This document shows, piece after piece, positions 28,669 to 37,570 of a DNA stretch of 64,000 nt. Under the pieces are notes generated by a model that searched no databases, was not told the origin of the DNA, and saw only the letters and a program-made list of their open reading frames with translations. Numbering within the stretch: the first letter of the stretch is position 1; each line of letters starts with the position of its first letter. This stretch comes from PSRJ01 sp963825305 (GTDB lineage: Bacteria; Acidobacteriota; Terriglobia; Bryobacterales; Bryobacteraceae): positions 248,001 through 312,000 of the forward strand of contig CAWGTA010000001.1 of assembly GCA_963825305.1 (NCBI GenBank). The letters run 5' to 3'. A program made the translations under genes and the position numbers.

Positions 28669-28974
28669 GTGGAAGCTGTCAACCGCAAACTTATTCGTCC
28701 GTCTCTTAACGAAATTAAGGAACAGATTACGCCTCCGCGGCGCGGGCCCCAGCAGAAGAAGCCTGTTCCACCGGATCAAACTAACGCTGAGAATTTTTAC
28801 TATGTGAAGCAGATGCAGGCGAAGACGCCGATGGTGTTCGTTTTGCGGGACGGCGAAACGCTGCATGGGACCATCGAGTGGTATGACAAGTGCTGCCTCA
28901 AAGTGAATCGTAACGGCGAACCGAATATTCTGCTATACAAGCCCTGCATCAAATATATGTACAAGGAAGCCTAG
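28669..28974 (+). CDS. Hfq-like RNA chaperone (LSm fold)
   Basis: About 101 residues. After a basic, proline-rich N-terminal extension of about 40 residues comes an LSm core: ENFYYVKQMQAKTPMVFVL (Sm1, first part), RDGETLHGTIEWYDKCCLKV, and LLYKPCIKYMYKEA (Sm2-like). In E. coli Hfq the last part reads YKHAIST; here YKPCIKY keeps the Tyr-Lys. The extension before the core is unusual. The GTG at 28669 follows GAAGGA; an earlier GTG at 28618 is possible. It is likely to bind small RNAs, but this is inference. Confidence 0.75.
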   Translation: MEAVNRKLIRPSLNEIKEQITPPRRGPQQKKPVPPDQTNAENFYYVKQMQAKTPMVFVLRDGETLHGTIEWYDKCCLKVNRNGEPNILLYKPCIKYMYKEA

Positions 28975-29462
28975 CCGGCCGTTTCGCCGGGAGTCCGGTT
29001 GCTGTGGGCCAGACGGTATTCGCGGCGTTCTCCTGCCTCACGATAGCGGCGCTGTTCCTCTTCCGTTTCAGGTATCACCGGCACAATCGTAGTGGGCTTT
29101 CGGTTCTGATCCAACGCCACAAAAGTCAGATAGGCGGAGCAGGTGTGTAGACGCCGTCCGGTCAGGAGATTCTCCGTGGTCACCTTGACACCGATCTCCA
29201 TGGACGTGCGAAACACGCGGTTCACGGATGACCGCAGCACGATCAATTCCCCGCTGTGCACAGGGTGGAGGAACTGGAGACTGTCCACCGAAAGTGTGAC
29301 TACTGGCAGGCGTGCGTGGCGTATCGCAGCCAGTGCGGCGGCCAGATCCACCAGGTGCATGACCTTGCCGCCCAGTACGTTGCCAAGTGCGTTCACGTCG
29401 TTGGGGAGCGCCAATTCCGAATATTCCGAGAGGGATTCCCGTACCGGTTTTCCGTGAGTCAT
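28971..29462 (-). CDS. acyl-CoA thioesterase (hotdog fold)
   Basis: 163 residues. Family motifs are NDVNALGNVLGGKVMHLVDL (substrate and catalytic region with N/D and H) and SVDSLQFLHPVHSGELIVL, typical of the YciA/BACH-type hotdog thioesterases. It hydrolyses acyl-CoA esters in the cytoplasm. The ATG at 29462 is chosen; the open frame upstream overlaps another gene and is out of family. Convergent with the Hfq-like gene, overlapping by 4 bp at the stops. Confidence 0.9.
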   Translation of the reverse strand: MTHGKPVRESLSEYSELALPNDVNALGNVLGGKVMHLVDLAAALAAIRHARLPVVTLSVDSLQFLHPVHSGELIVLRSSVNRVFRTSMEIGVKVTTENLLTGRRLHTCSAYLTFVALDQNRKPTTIVPVIPETEEEQRRYREAGERREYRLAHSNRTPGETAG

Positions 29463-29479
29463 AGGTTTTGAGATGCCGC

Positions 29480-29908
29480 TCAGCGCACGAAAGCTTCGGT
29501 TCTGCGCCGCAGGTAGCTTTGCACGTAGGCCTGCGCCTGGCGGCAAAAGGTCTCGTCGGAGTGCGGTGGAAGAAACGTGCTGTCGGCGAGCGAATACTGC
29601 AAAGCGCCATGCGCGAATGGATGATGATCGCGCTCCTGGACGTAGTAGAGTCCCAGGGAAGCGCCATCGTCGCTGGAAATCGTGAAGCGGACCGCATCGG
29701 GGCCGGTATCGTTTTGCGGAAAGTGGTCGCAGCGGCCGCGCGCATATCCGAAGTAACACAGGGGACGGAGCTCGGTTTCCTCCGGCTGCCGCGGCGAGTT
29801 CGGAGCAGCGCGGCAAAAGCCGGTCCACGCATCGCCCAGCGGCAGAATGGCGGACGGCGGGCCGACTCCCGTGTGCCGCTCCACGGGGTAGAAATAGGGG
29901 CAGGCCAT
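29480..29908 (-). CDS. conserved-looking hypothetical protein with four spaced cysteines
   Basis: About 142 residues starting MACPYFYPVERH. Cysteines occur at about positions 3, 33, 51 and 60 (CPYFYP, GFCRAAP, LCYFGYARGRCDHFP), with aromatic-rich flanks. The spacing could hold a metal or iron-sulfur site, but no known family was recognised. It lies 17 bp upstream of the thioesterase gene and is probably co-transcribed with it. Confidence 0.65.
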   Translation of the reverse strand: MACPYFYPVERHTGVGPPSAILPLGDAWTGFCRAAPNSPRQPEETELRPLCYFGYARGRCDHFPQNDTGPDAVRFTISSDDGASLGLYYVQERDHHPFAHGALQYSLADSTFLPPHSDETFCRQAQAYVQSYLRRRTEAFVR

Positions 29909-29931
29909 TTCGGAGGTATAGTAGCACAAGC

Positions 29932-30246
29932 ATGGCGACGACCCGGCTGGAAGTGCTCAAGAGCATGGTGGAGCAGAACCCGCGCGATAGTTTCTCGCGT
30001 TACGGACTGGCAATGGAATACCGCAATCGCGGGGATCTGGAAGCGGCCATGGGCGAGTTCCGAGCCTTGATGACCGCCGATCCGGATTATGTGGCTGCAT
30101 ATTTCCACGGCGGGCAAACGCTGGAGAAACTCGGCCGCGTTGAAGAGGCGCGCGGAGTCTACCAGAACGGCGTGGAAGCGGCCACGCGCAAAGGCGATCT
30201 TCACGGGCGCAGCGAAATGCAAGCCGCGCTCGATATGCTCGGCTAG
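29932..30246 (+). CDS. small TPR protein
   Basis: 104 residues making about two tetratricopeptide repeats (YGLAMEYRNRGDLEAAMGEF and AAYFHGGQTLEKLGRVEEAR). Divergent from the four-cysteine gene with 23 bp between starts. It ends 25 bp before tRNA-Pro. Likely a protein-interaction module of unknown partner. Confidence 0.8.
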   Translation: MATTRLEVLKSMVEQNPRDSFSRYGLAMEYRNRGDLEAAMGEFRALMTADPDYVAAYFHGGQTLEKLGRVEEARGVYQNGVEAATRKGDLHGRSEMQAALDMLG

Positions 30247-30271
30247 CGGAAGCGTGTAGAATGGTAAGGTT

Positions 30272-30349
30272 CGGGCCGTGGCGCAGCCTGGCTAGCGCGC
30301 TTGCTTGGGGTGCAAGAGGTCCCGAGTTCAAATCTCGGCGGCCCGACCA
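30272..30349 (+). tRNA. tRNA-Pro (anticodon GGG)
   Basis: Acceptor arms CGGGCCG (30272-30278) and CGGCCCG (30339-30345) pair perfectly. The anticodon stem CTTGC/GCAAG encloses the loop TTGGGGT, giving anticodon GGG. The T arm is CCGAG TTCAAAT CTCGG. Discriminator A and an encoded CCA follow. Its 3' half recurs at 38997, 46285 and 49379, marking it as an integration target. Confidence 0.97.
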
Positions 30350-30353
30350 ACTA
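30315..30353. other. attachment-site core, left end of island (in tRNA-Pro)
   Basis: 39 bp covering the 3' part of tRNA-Pro plus 4 bp beyond. It is repeated exactly at 46285-46323 and in shorter or diverged form at 38997-39042 and 49379-49405. This is the pattern left by site-specific integration at a tRNA 3' end. Confidence 0.8.
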
Positions 30354-30542
30354 AACCCTTCAAAATCAATACCTCGTTACCCTGAACAAAGATCTCAGAA
30401 AGGGGATTGTGCACAAAAATGTTGTCCGCATTGTGCGTGGATTTTCGCGCTGGTTGCATGGTATAAGCTCGCCCTGGGACAATCACTCGACTCGTTGTTT
30501 CGCAAACACGGGAATCGATTTCTCGATCACAGAGGTTTAACG

Positions 30543-33254
30543 ATGCGAAAACATTATCGCTTGTTCCTTTCGTTGCTGTTTCCAGCCTGTTTAGTCCTCA
30601 GCGGATATGCCGTCCTCAAGGCTCAGCAAAGCACTTCTTCGACGGCCAAGGCGAAGCACTGGTCTGATGCAGCCACCTGGCCTGACAAGAAGGTGCCAGG
30701 CAAAGACGCCGTTGTCACCATTGACAAGGACATGGACGTTGTCCTCGATGTCAGTCCGCCGCCGCTGCACGGTTTAACGATCAACGGCAAACTGAGCTTC
30801 GCAGACAACAAAGATCTTGAACTGACCACCGAGTGGATCATGGTGCACGGGGAGTTGGAGGTTGGTAGTGAAGCCGCCCCCCACAAGCGAAATGCGACAA
30901 TTACCCTTACCAATAACGTCCCGGGTGAAGACATTAACAGCATGGGTGACCGCGGGATCATGCTCATGGGGGGAACCCTGAGCCTGCACGGTACTCAGAA
31001 AAACTCCTGGACCAGGCTGACAAAAACAGCCGCTGCGGGCAGCGACACAATCGAAGTGCTGAATGCCGCCGGCTGGAAAAAAGGCGACGCGATTGTTGTC
31101 GCGTCAACGGATTTCGATCCCCACCAGGCAGAGCGACGAACCATCTCCCGGATCTCTGGAAACGTGATTACGCTGGACCAAAAACTTCAATACATGCACT
31201 ACGGTCAAGTCACTTACGGCGTGGATGAGCGTGGTGAAGTCGGCATGCTCACACGCAATATCCTTATCCAGGCTTCACCCGACGCAGAAAAATCATTCAG
31301 TGGCGGGCATGTGATGGCGATGGCTGGGTCAAAAATGCAGGTCTCCGGTGTCGAGTTCTTTCGAATGGGTCAGCACGAGAACCTTGCGAGGTATCCGATC
31401 CATTGGCATCTGGTTGGCGATGCGCCGGGGCAATATATTGAGAACTCTGCGATTCACGACACCTACAGCCGCTGTGTGACGGTACATGGTACGAACGATG
31501 TGCGGGTTGAGAACAATGTGGCGTACAACAACGTCGGTCACTGCTACTTCCTCGAAGATGGCGTTGAACACGGCAACCAGTATGTTCGAAACCTGGGGAT
31601 CCTGACCAGGTGCAATCCCACCCGACCCTGTAATCCGACCAACGCTCTTAACGGCTCCGGGGCCGGTCAGAATGACACCGACCAGTTGATTCCTTCCGAC
31701 AACACGGCGTCCACATTCTGGATCACGAACCCCGACAATGCGTACCGCGGTAATGTGTCCGCAGGGTCTGAGGCAACAGGCTTCTGGATGGCTTTCCCAG
31801 AACACCCAACGGGTAAGTTTGAAGGCACGGAGATCAGTGCGAAGACCTGGCCCCGTCGAACGCAACTACGGGAGTTTTCCGGCAACGTCGCCCACTCTGA
31901 CGTCGACGGGCTGATGTTTGATCGCGGACCCAATGCGCAGGGTAAATTCAACCTTGGCGGGAACACGCATCTGCCCTATACGGATCCCAACGACACCAAC
32001 AGCGCGAGGCTGGAAACGGTGATCACAGACTTCACCAGCTACAAGAACGGTGGCGCTGCCATTTGGGCCCGTGGCGAGAATCATGTGTTCAAGGGCCTGA
32101 AACTGGCCGACAGCGGTATCGGCTACACACATGCGTACCCTGGTGTGGCCCCGTACCACGGCGACTTTACCTCGAAAGTCGAGGACTCCCTGTTCGTGGG
32201 CGAAACCGACAATAAGGGCAACCCCAAAACTGAAGCGGAGATCGCTTACGGGCGTAGCATGCCTCGCAAGGACGCGGATTACCCGATCCGTGGCTTCGAA
32301 TACTACGACTTCACGCACCATCTTGTGAATGACACGTTCGTCAATTTTGTGGACAATGCCACTCGCAAGACCGGAGCGATCTCGTACCTGCTATACACCA
32401 GCTTTCCAATCAGCACCAACAACGATGTCCAAGGCCTGAAATTCGAAAACGCCAAGCCGGTGTATTTCCCACCGATAGATCGCCGATGGTCATTCTCCGG
32501 TGAATTCGGAAGTTTTGCAGGCTGGAATGGCGCGGTGTTCCACGATATCGACGGCTCGATCGGCGGCGTCCCCGATTCCTATATTGTTATTGACAACGGG
32601 ATCGCGGACGATGACAAAGCCTGTGAGATCAAGCCTGCCTGGAACGCTGCCGTGTGTAAGGGTGATTTCGGGCGCCTGAATATTGGCGGCGTCGGAGGTT
32701 TCGGTGGCGGAGGTTTCGGCGGTCGCGGCGCGGGCCCCGCCAGAGGCGGAACTGCCGGTCCTGTCGCTGCTGCAGGTCCTGGCGGGCCTGGCGCAGCTAG
32801 CGGTCCTGGCGCTCCTGCCGGTGGTGGTGGTCCTGGCGCAGCTGCCGGTCCTGGCGGACCCGCGGGTCGAGGCGGCGGTTTCGGCAGAGGAGGCCCTGGG
32901 GCTAATATGCCGATCGTTCTCAGCCGCAATGGCAGGGAGTCTACCGTCGGCGGGGACACCACGATTCGCGCCGGTACCGAGATCAAGGCGGTAACCGAAA
33001 GGACGCCCCTGTCCATCAGCGTGAGGGAGCTCGACAGCGGCTCCTGGGTTATTCTTGAGCTGCCGGGATTCACCACCGCAACCTCGGGTACGCCGCAAGA
33101 CAGCCTGGATGCGCTGCGCAGCGCCAGCGAAACCTCGTACTACCGCGGAGAAGGCACACTTTGGGTAAAGCTTGTCTCCAGCGGTGGCGGCGCTCGTGCC
33201 GGCGCTGGCGGTCGCAGCGGCAGACCTGGAGAAAGTATCCAGGTCAGCAGGTAA
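30543..33254 (+). CDS. secreted G8-domain / beta-helix protein
   Basis: 903 residues with an N-terminal signal (LFLSLLFPACLVLSGYAVLKAQ). A G8 domain covers about residues 38-155 (HWSDAATWPDKKVPGKDAVVTI). The middle (about 240-560) is Asn/Gly-rich with right-handed beta-helix style repeats (VTVHGTNDVRVENNVAYNN). This layout resembles CEMIP/TMEM2-like polysaccharide-binding or -cleaving proteins. A Gly/Ala/Pro collagen-like insert of about 75 residues (about 714-787) interrupts the C-terminal part. ATG at 30543 has AGAGGT upstream. First gene of the island; enzymatic activity is not proven. Confidence 0.82.
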   Translation: MRKHYRLFLSLLFPACLVLSGYAVLKAQQSTSSTAKAKHWSDAATWPDKKVPGKDAVVTIDKDMDVVLDVSPPPLHGLTINGKLSFADNKDLELTTEWIMVHGELEVGSEAAPHKRNATITLTNNVPGEDINSMGDRGIMLMGGTLSLHGTQKNSWTRLTKTAAAGSDTIEVLNAAGWKKGDAIVVASTDFDPHQAERRTISRISGNVITLDQKLQYMHYGQVTYGVDERGEVGMLTRNILIQASPDAEKSFSGGHVMAMAGSKMQVSGVEFFRMGQHENLARYPIHWHLVGDAPGQYIENSAIHDTYSRCVTVHGTNDVRVENNVAYNNVGHCYFLEDGVEHGNQYVRNLGILTRCNPTRPCNPTNALNGSGAGQNDTDQLIPSDNTASTFWITNPDNAYRGNVSAGSEATGFWMAFPEHPTGKFEGTEISAKTWPRRTQLREFSGNVAHSDVDGLMFDRGPNAQGKFNLGGNTHLPYTDPNDTNSARLETVITDFTSYKNGGAAIWARGENHVFKGLKLADSGIGYTHAYPGVAPYHGDFTSKVEDSLFVGETDNKGNPKTEAEIAYGRSMPRKDADYPIRGFEYYDFTHHLVNDTFVNFVDNATRKTGAISYLLYTSFPISTNNDVQGLKFENAKPVYFPPIDRRWSFSGEFGSFAGWNGAVFHDIDGSIGGVPDSYIVIDNGIADDDKACEIKPAWNAAVCKGDFGRLNIGGVGGFGGGGFGGRGAGPARGGTAGPVAAAGPGGPGAASGPGAPAGGGGPGAAAGPGGPAGRGGGFGRGGPGANMPIVLSRNGRESTVGGDTTIRAGTEIKAVTERTPLSISVRELDSGSWVILELPGFTTATSGTPQDSLDALRSASETSYYRGEGTLWVKLVSSGGGARAGAGGRSGRPGESIQVSR

Positions 33255-33277
33255 GCTGACCCCTGCTGTATAAGGAA

Positions 33278-33306
33278 GAGCCCCGGCTTAGGCCGGGGGC
33301 TTTCTA
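33278..33306 (+). terminator. rho-independent terminator after the G8 gene
   Basis: GCCCCGGC and GCCGGGGGC form a strong stem with a short TTAG loop, followed by TTTCT. It ends the G8 transcript 25 bp after its stop. Confidence 0.75.
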
Positions 33307-33477
33307 TCCCGCCGGAGTCGGACCGCCTATACAAAGCGCGCGACATCGCCGAGGTGCGGCACCGTGACCCGAGGAGTCCCAAGGCCGTGCCGAGGTCGAG
33401 ATCCACTAAGAGGAGGCCAACTCCGGGGCGCGCGTTGGTGTAGGATGTCAACAGGTCGTCCAAACCGGAGGAATCGC

Positions 33478-34140
33478 ATGAATGTCCGCCACCTCGTACC
33501 GTCCGTGAGCCGCCGGCTCCTGTCCATGGGATCTCTCATCTTGGTGGCCGGCCTGCAGCAGCCGGTTCACGCGTCAGACGTAGACCTCTCGAAGTTCAGG
33601 CGCATCGAGCCGCAGTACATCGCGGCGCTGGGAGACCCCGGGGCCACCTCCGGCAACGGCGCGCAATCATGGGGCCTCTGGAGCCAGGACCCGGGCCCGC
33701 GCGGTTGCAAGCTGGACCGCTACGATCAATTGAAGGCGGCCGGCGGCGTGGCGCCGTCACAGTGGAAATTCGACGCTGCGGACTGGTGGCTGGAGGAACA
33801 CGGCTTGATCATGGAGAAGCCGACCTTTCCGCTGCCTGCTGGGAAATACCTCGTCACGGGCGACCGCAAGGTGACGACCGTGCTGACAATTCAGCCCAAG
33901 GACAAGGACGGCAATCAGCGGTGGGAACTCGCCGACGGCGCGACCCTCTACGATGTCACCCATCTCGGATGCCGCTCTGCACGCTACACGCCGGCGACGG
34001 CTAACAACTCGTGCTCGCCCTCGAACGTTCGGACCACGGGTTTTCCGGTGAATCCAGGGGCGGCCATGCCCGTCGTGAACGGCTGCCGCAAGCAGGACTA
34101 CGCGGTTCTCATCGTCGTTGGGCTGCCCGCCACTCACTGA
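33478..34140 (+). CDS. secreted hypothetical protein
   Basis: 220 residues with a signal peptide (RRLLSMGSLILVAGLQQPVHAS). The ATG at 33478 has a strong GGAGG 6 nt upstream. It has four conserved-looking Cys (RGCKLD, LGCRSA, NSCSPS, NGCRKQ), which may form disulfides. No family recognised. It follows the G8 gene in the same orientation but after a terminator. Confidence 0.68.
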   Translation: MNVRHLVPSVSRRLLSMGSLILVAGLQQPVHASDVDLSKFRRIEPQYIAALGDPGATSGNGAQSWGLWSQDPGPRGCKLDRYDQLKAAGGVAPSQWKFDAADWWLEEHGLIMEKPTFPLPAGKYLVTGDRKVTTVLTIQPKDKDGNQRWELADGATLYDVTHLGCRSARYTPATANNSCSPSNVRTTGFPVNPGAAMPVVNGCRKQDYAVLIVVGLPATH

Positions 34141-34566
34141 GTGGCCGCACGCAGGGCGCGACCGCTCGCCACGTGACCAGCCGACACCCGAACGCTACTT
34201 CTCCACCGAGTGGCCGGAGCGCCTCTGGAACAGATTCATAGCGGAAGGATCAGACTATTGCTCCCGAGTAATGCCGTAGTGTTTACCGGGACCAGCGGGC
34301 GGATTGTCAGACACTCGGAGAATGCCAAGGCAGTTCGAAGCTTGGCGCGCAGCTCCATGATTGCTGTTTGCGAAATCCCCATGCAACCAGTGATGGCTGG
34401 TGCTGGCTGAGGTGCCCCATCATTTTCCAGGGACAGATCCCGATATGTCCGGTTCCATTCCTTTGGCTGGGCCGAGGGAGAGCGGCGAGCCTCGCAGGAT
34501 CTCATCGTTCGGAGTGGGTCGAGTGGCCGTGGCCGAACCGGCCGCATCGGTCTATTCTTAAACGAA
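34141..34566. other. 426-bp stretch without a supported gene
   Basis: Open frames here are short, lack ribosome sites and show no family features. The only long minus-strand frame overlaps the nucleotidyltransferase gene and looks like its shadow. No repeat or hairpin stands out. Confidence 0.5.
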
Positions 34567-35091
34567 ATGCGAATCGAGCCGAAGGGAACGATCGGGAAGC
34601 ATCCGGCGCTTCTGGTGCGCACGACGCTCCGGCATCTGCGCGGCCGGCTGCAATGGGGAGTGCTTGAATTGGAAGCAGCGGCTGGGTTGAAGCTGGAAGC
34701 GCGCGCGCTGGTCAAGACTCTGAGATCAGAAGGACTGATTGAGCCCGCCGGCCGCGGCGCGTGGACAATGACCCAGGCGGGACAGACCCTCTCCTCCGCA
34801 ACGGCTGCCAAGCGGGTCACACGTGCGACGGCCGAAAAGGCATTGCGGCAATTCCTTGGTCGAGTGGAGCAGGTCAACGCGGACCCGTACTTCCTCGCCA
34901 AAGTGACGAGAGTGGTTCTCTTCGGCAGCATGCTGAAACCGGACGCCGATCGATTGAGTGATGTTGACCTGGCGGTCGAACTTGCGTCGAAGGAGGCGGA
35001 TCTGGGTCGTGCGCGTGTGAAGAATTACGAGCGGCCATCGATTCCTCATTGGCCAGCCGCAACATGTGGCGCCGCAGTTGGCGCCGAGTAG
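34567..35091 (+). CDS. HTH-nucleotidyltransferase domain protein, probably truncated
   Basis: 174 residues. A winged-helix-like N-terminal half (residues 15-75, LELEAAAGLKLEARALVKTL) is followed by a minimal nucleotidyltransferase core, VLFGSMLKPDADRLSDVDLAVEL, with the G-S and D-x-D metal-binding pattern. After KNYERPS the sequence turns into unlike low-complexity text, suggesting a truncated or frameshifted 3' end. Related proteins are the NTase partners of HEPN toxins, or regulators. No HEPN gene is next to it. Confidence 0.6.
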   Translation: MRIEPKGTIGKHPALLVRTTLRHLRGRLQWGVLELEAAAGLKLEARALVKTLRSEGLIEPAGRGAWTMTQAGQTLSSATAAKRVTRATAEKALRQFLGRVEQVNADPYFLAKVTRVVLFGSMLKPDADRLSDVDLAVELASKEADLGRARVKNYERPSIPHWPAATCGAAVGAE

Positions 35092-35187
35092 GCCGAGCCG
35101 ACCGGCCCGAAGTCGCCGTCCGCGACGGCGGCGGATGAGCAGCGCGGTGAATGAGCGCGCGTTCAGCGTATCCTGGAAACTTCTGGT

Positions 35188-35940
35188 ATGAACTGGAAAT
35201 CCATATCGAGCCAGTTATTAGCTCGGGGCCTATTGCTGGCGGTTGCCGTTTCCTGTTACTGGTTATTGCGCGGAACCCCTTTCTCCGACATCACGGAACG
35301 CGACGCCGAAGGCCTGAACACATTAATCCTTCTACTAGGCAGCATTTACGCCGTGATGTACGCTTTTGTCATCTACGTGATCTGGGGCCAATTCACCGAC
35401 GTCGAAAAGTTCGTGATGCGTGAGTGTTATTCCCTCGACGAGTTGCTGCGTTTCAGCCACTATGTCAACGCGGACTCGACTCGCGCGATTCGCCGCTCGC
35501 TTGCCGAGTATTCAAAGGCGGTTCTCCGGTCCGAGTGGCAGGCACTGGGCAAGCGAGAAAAGGATACGACAACCGAGAACTGTTTCATTACGCTCATGAC
35601 AGCAGTGATTCAGACGGCTCCCTCCAATCCGGAAGAGGCGACGGTTCAACAGCGCTTGATCGATATCGCCCGGGAGGCCGGGGAACACCGAGACGAACGT
35701 ATCACCAAGAGCCTGACAAGGATACCTCCCACTCTCATGGGGTTTGTGAACGCAGTGTCGACAGCGCTGCTCGTGTTGGTCTTCGTCTACCCATTTCATA
35801 ATCGATTTGCGGGTGCTGCGTGCTTCGTCCTCGTGGCTACGGTATTGATCCTCGCCAACACTGTCATGACCGACCTCGACAATCCATTCAACGGGGTATA
35901 CAACGTCAGTTCCGAGCCCTTTTCCCGTCTGACGCAGTGA
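35188..35940 (+). CDS. DUF4239 (bestrophin-like) membrane protein
   Basis: 250 residues with four membrane helices: two at the N terminus (residues 12-26 and 44-65) and two near the C terminus (around 183-225). It ends in DLDNPFNGVYNVSSEPF, which matches the conserved C-terminal motif of the DUF4239 family, distantly like bestrophin anion channels. ATG at 35188. Island cargo; transported ion not known. Confidence 0.8.
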   Translation: MNWKSISSQLLARGLLLAVAVSCYWLLRGTPFSDITERDAEGLNTLILLLGSIYAVMYAFVIYVIWGQFTDVEKFVMRECYSLDELLRFSHYVNADSTRAIRRSLAEYSKAVLRSEWQALGKREKDTTTENCFITLMTAVIQTAPSNPEEATVQQRLIDIAREAGEHRDERITKSLTRIPPTLMGFVNAVSTALLVLVFVYPFHNRFAGAACFVLVATVLILANTVMTDLDNPFNGVYNVSSEPFSRLTQ

Positions 35941-36109
35941 CGCACGCGCGGCTCAAGGAAATGGTTTGCTATGCCGGATTGGACCCGGGAAACGCCCATG
36001 CCACAGCCGATCACCACGCCCGAAATTTCGGCGTTCATCAGAGTTGCGATGCCGGTCGTCACCCCCGCGTCGCGCAAGCGGCAGCAAGTGGACGCTCGTG
36101 AAGCAAGGC

Positions 36110-37108
36110 TCAAAAAAGCGCCAGTTGCTCACCTCCCGGCGAACAATAGTTGAACCGCAGCACATTCGACTCTTCCACCCGCTCCCAATGGTCGCAGATC
36201 CAGGTCAGCTCGCGTGCGCACCCGTCCGGGTCGACGACCGCGTCCAGCAGCCGGTAAAGTAGCTCATATGCCTCGGCGTACCGCCGAGCGGCGATCAGGC
36301 TTCGGGCGTACGCCGGGGTCTGCGGTGTCTCCAAAATCGTCACCGCCTCGCGCGTGAGTGCCGTCGATGTGCGTCCGCCGGCTGTCAGTTCTGCTGAAAT
36401 CTCAGGGCCAGGAGCATCCAACACCACGAAACAGCGGCGCGCGGCCAGCAGATCCCGGATGCGGCTGCAGTTCTCCTTCACCGGACTATCGAGTGTGAGC
36501 CCGAGCTGGCGGCCTAGCTCTCCCGCGGCCTGTGCCAGTGTGCGGCCCTGGCACGGAACCCAAAGCACCGCCTCAAACTCCTGCGCAGCCTCGCTCGCGA
36601 ACCGGAATGCGTCGGCGCCGCGGACGGGCAGCGTGCCCGCGACATCGGCCAGAGTCGAATACAGATCCTCCAGGTCGTACGACCACTCGGTGCTCGGCCG
36701 CGCGCCCAGCTCGCGCGCTCGTCGCCAGAACCAACGTTTCAGCAGCCGTCGGGCGGTCAGGCGGTTAGTAGTCCCGTCGATGAAATTTCGGCGCCGCAAC
36801 AGCGGCGGGAACGAACACTCCTCCAGTAGCAGCGTTACCACTTCCACGTCGCCGCGCCACGCCCGATCGAAAAGGATCGGCTCCCACCGTTCCCGTACCC
36901 AGCGTGCTGGAGAGGATGCTGGAGACAGCAGCAGCACCAGCACGTCGGCGGCGAGGCCCTCCTCCGCACTCGAGATCAGGTCTTGCCCCTCGCCAATCAG
37001 GCCGTCTTCGAGGTAGCAGGTGACATTACAGCCAAACTCCAGAAATTCGGCCAGTTGCCTCGCAAAGCCTTGGTCGGATCGCGCATGAGCGAAAAAAGCG
37101 GTTTTCAA
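36110..37108 (-). CDS. TIR-domain protein with NB-ARC-like region
   Basis: 332 residues. The first 130 form a TIR domain: TAFFAHARSDQGFARQLAEFL (strand A, helix A), LVLLLSPASSPARWVRERWEPI (strand C/D with the candidate catalytic Glu after WVRE). Residues about 175-255 resemble part of an NB-ARC region (FEAVLWVPCQGRTLAQAAGELGR ... CFVVLDAPG), but no P-loop is visible. Bacterial TIR proteins often degrade NAD or make NAD-derived signals in antiphage defence. Lone gene in an island, so a defence role is plausible but not shown. Confidence 0.72.
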   Translation of the reverse strand: MKTAFFAHARSDQGFARQLAEFLEFGCNVTCYLEDGLIGEGQDLISSAEEGLAADVLVLLLSPASSPARWVRERWEPILFDRAWRGDVEVVTLLLEECSFPPLLRRRNFIDGTTNRLTARRLLKRWFWRRARELGARPSTEWSYDLEDLYSTLADVAGTLPVRGADAFRFASEAAQEFEAVLWVPCQGRTLAQAAGELGRQLGLTLDSPVKENCSRIRDLLAARRCFVVLDAPGPEISAELTAGGRTSTALTREAVTILETPQTPAYARSLIAARRYAEAYELLYRLLDAVVDPDGCARELTWICDHWERVEESNVLRFNYCSPGGEQLALF

Positions 37109-37570
37109 ACGCCGAGTATAGCGCGAAATGAAAATGTTGCTTAGCCCGCGGACGGCGCCTCAGAAGGGCGGGAAGTCCTGCAAAAAGGTTGCGGATTACG
37201 ACCCACAAACGATAGTGGCACAGCCGAATCCGGGCGCCGACGTTTTGGGCGTCCATCAGAGTTGAAATGCGTCTTCTCAGGATCAATGTGCAGGGTGGTA
37301 ACCTTCGTGCGGCGGCCTTCGAAGTCCTCTTGAACCGGGACATCGCGAAAGTTGCCTTGACGTAGGGACGACTCGGGTGTGTCGACCAGATGGCAGTTGA
37401 CACCGCAGCGGTCACGACGTTACCCAAAACCACATTTGTCACCGGCTAAGTCCCTCAGATATGCCGTCATTCACTCGGCGCAAATCACCAGCACACGGTT
37501 TCTCAAGTGCACACGTAACTGGCAGCTACTGCCTTCGATCAGGCATAAGATATTAACCGGAGGCGACTGG
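37109..37570. other. 462-bp stretch without a supported gene
   Basis: A minus-strand frame around 37140-37420 reads protein-like for about 60 codons but has no start and is broken by a stop, so it may be a fragment. The GGAGG before 37571 belongs to the next gene. Confidence 0.4.

Noticed and set aside
34236..34931. 231-codon minus-strand open frame
   Set aside because: It lies opposite the nucleotidyltransferase gene, has no family features and shows Ser/Arg-rich shadow composition.
37140..37420. Protein-like minus-strand fragment (VPVQEDFEGRRTKV)
   Set aside because: No start codon, closed by an upstream stop, about 60 codons only, and no family recognised.
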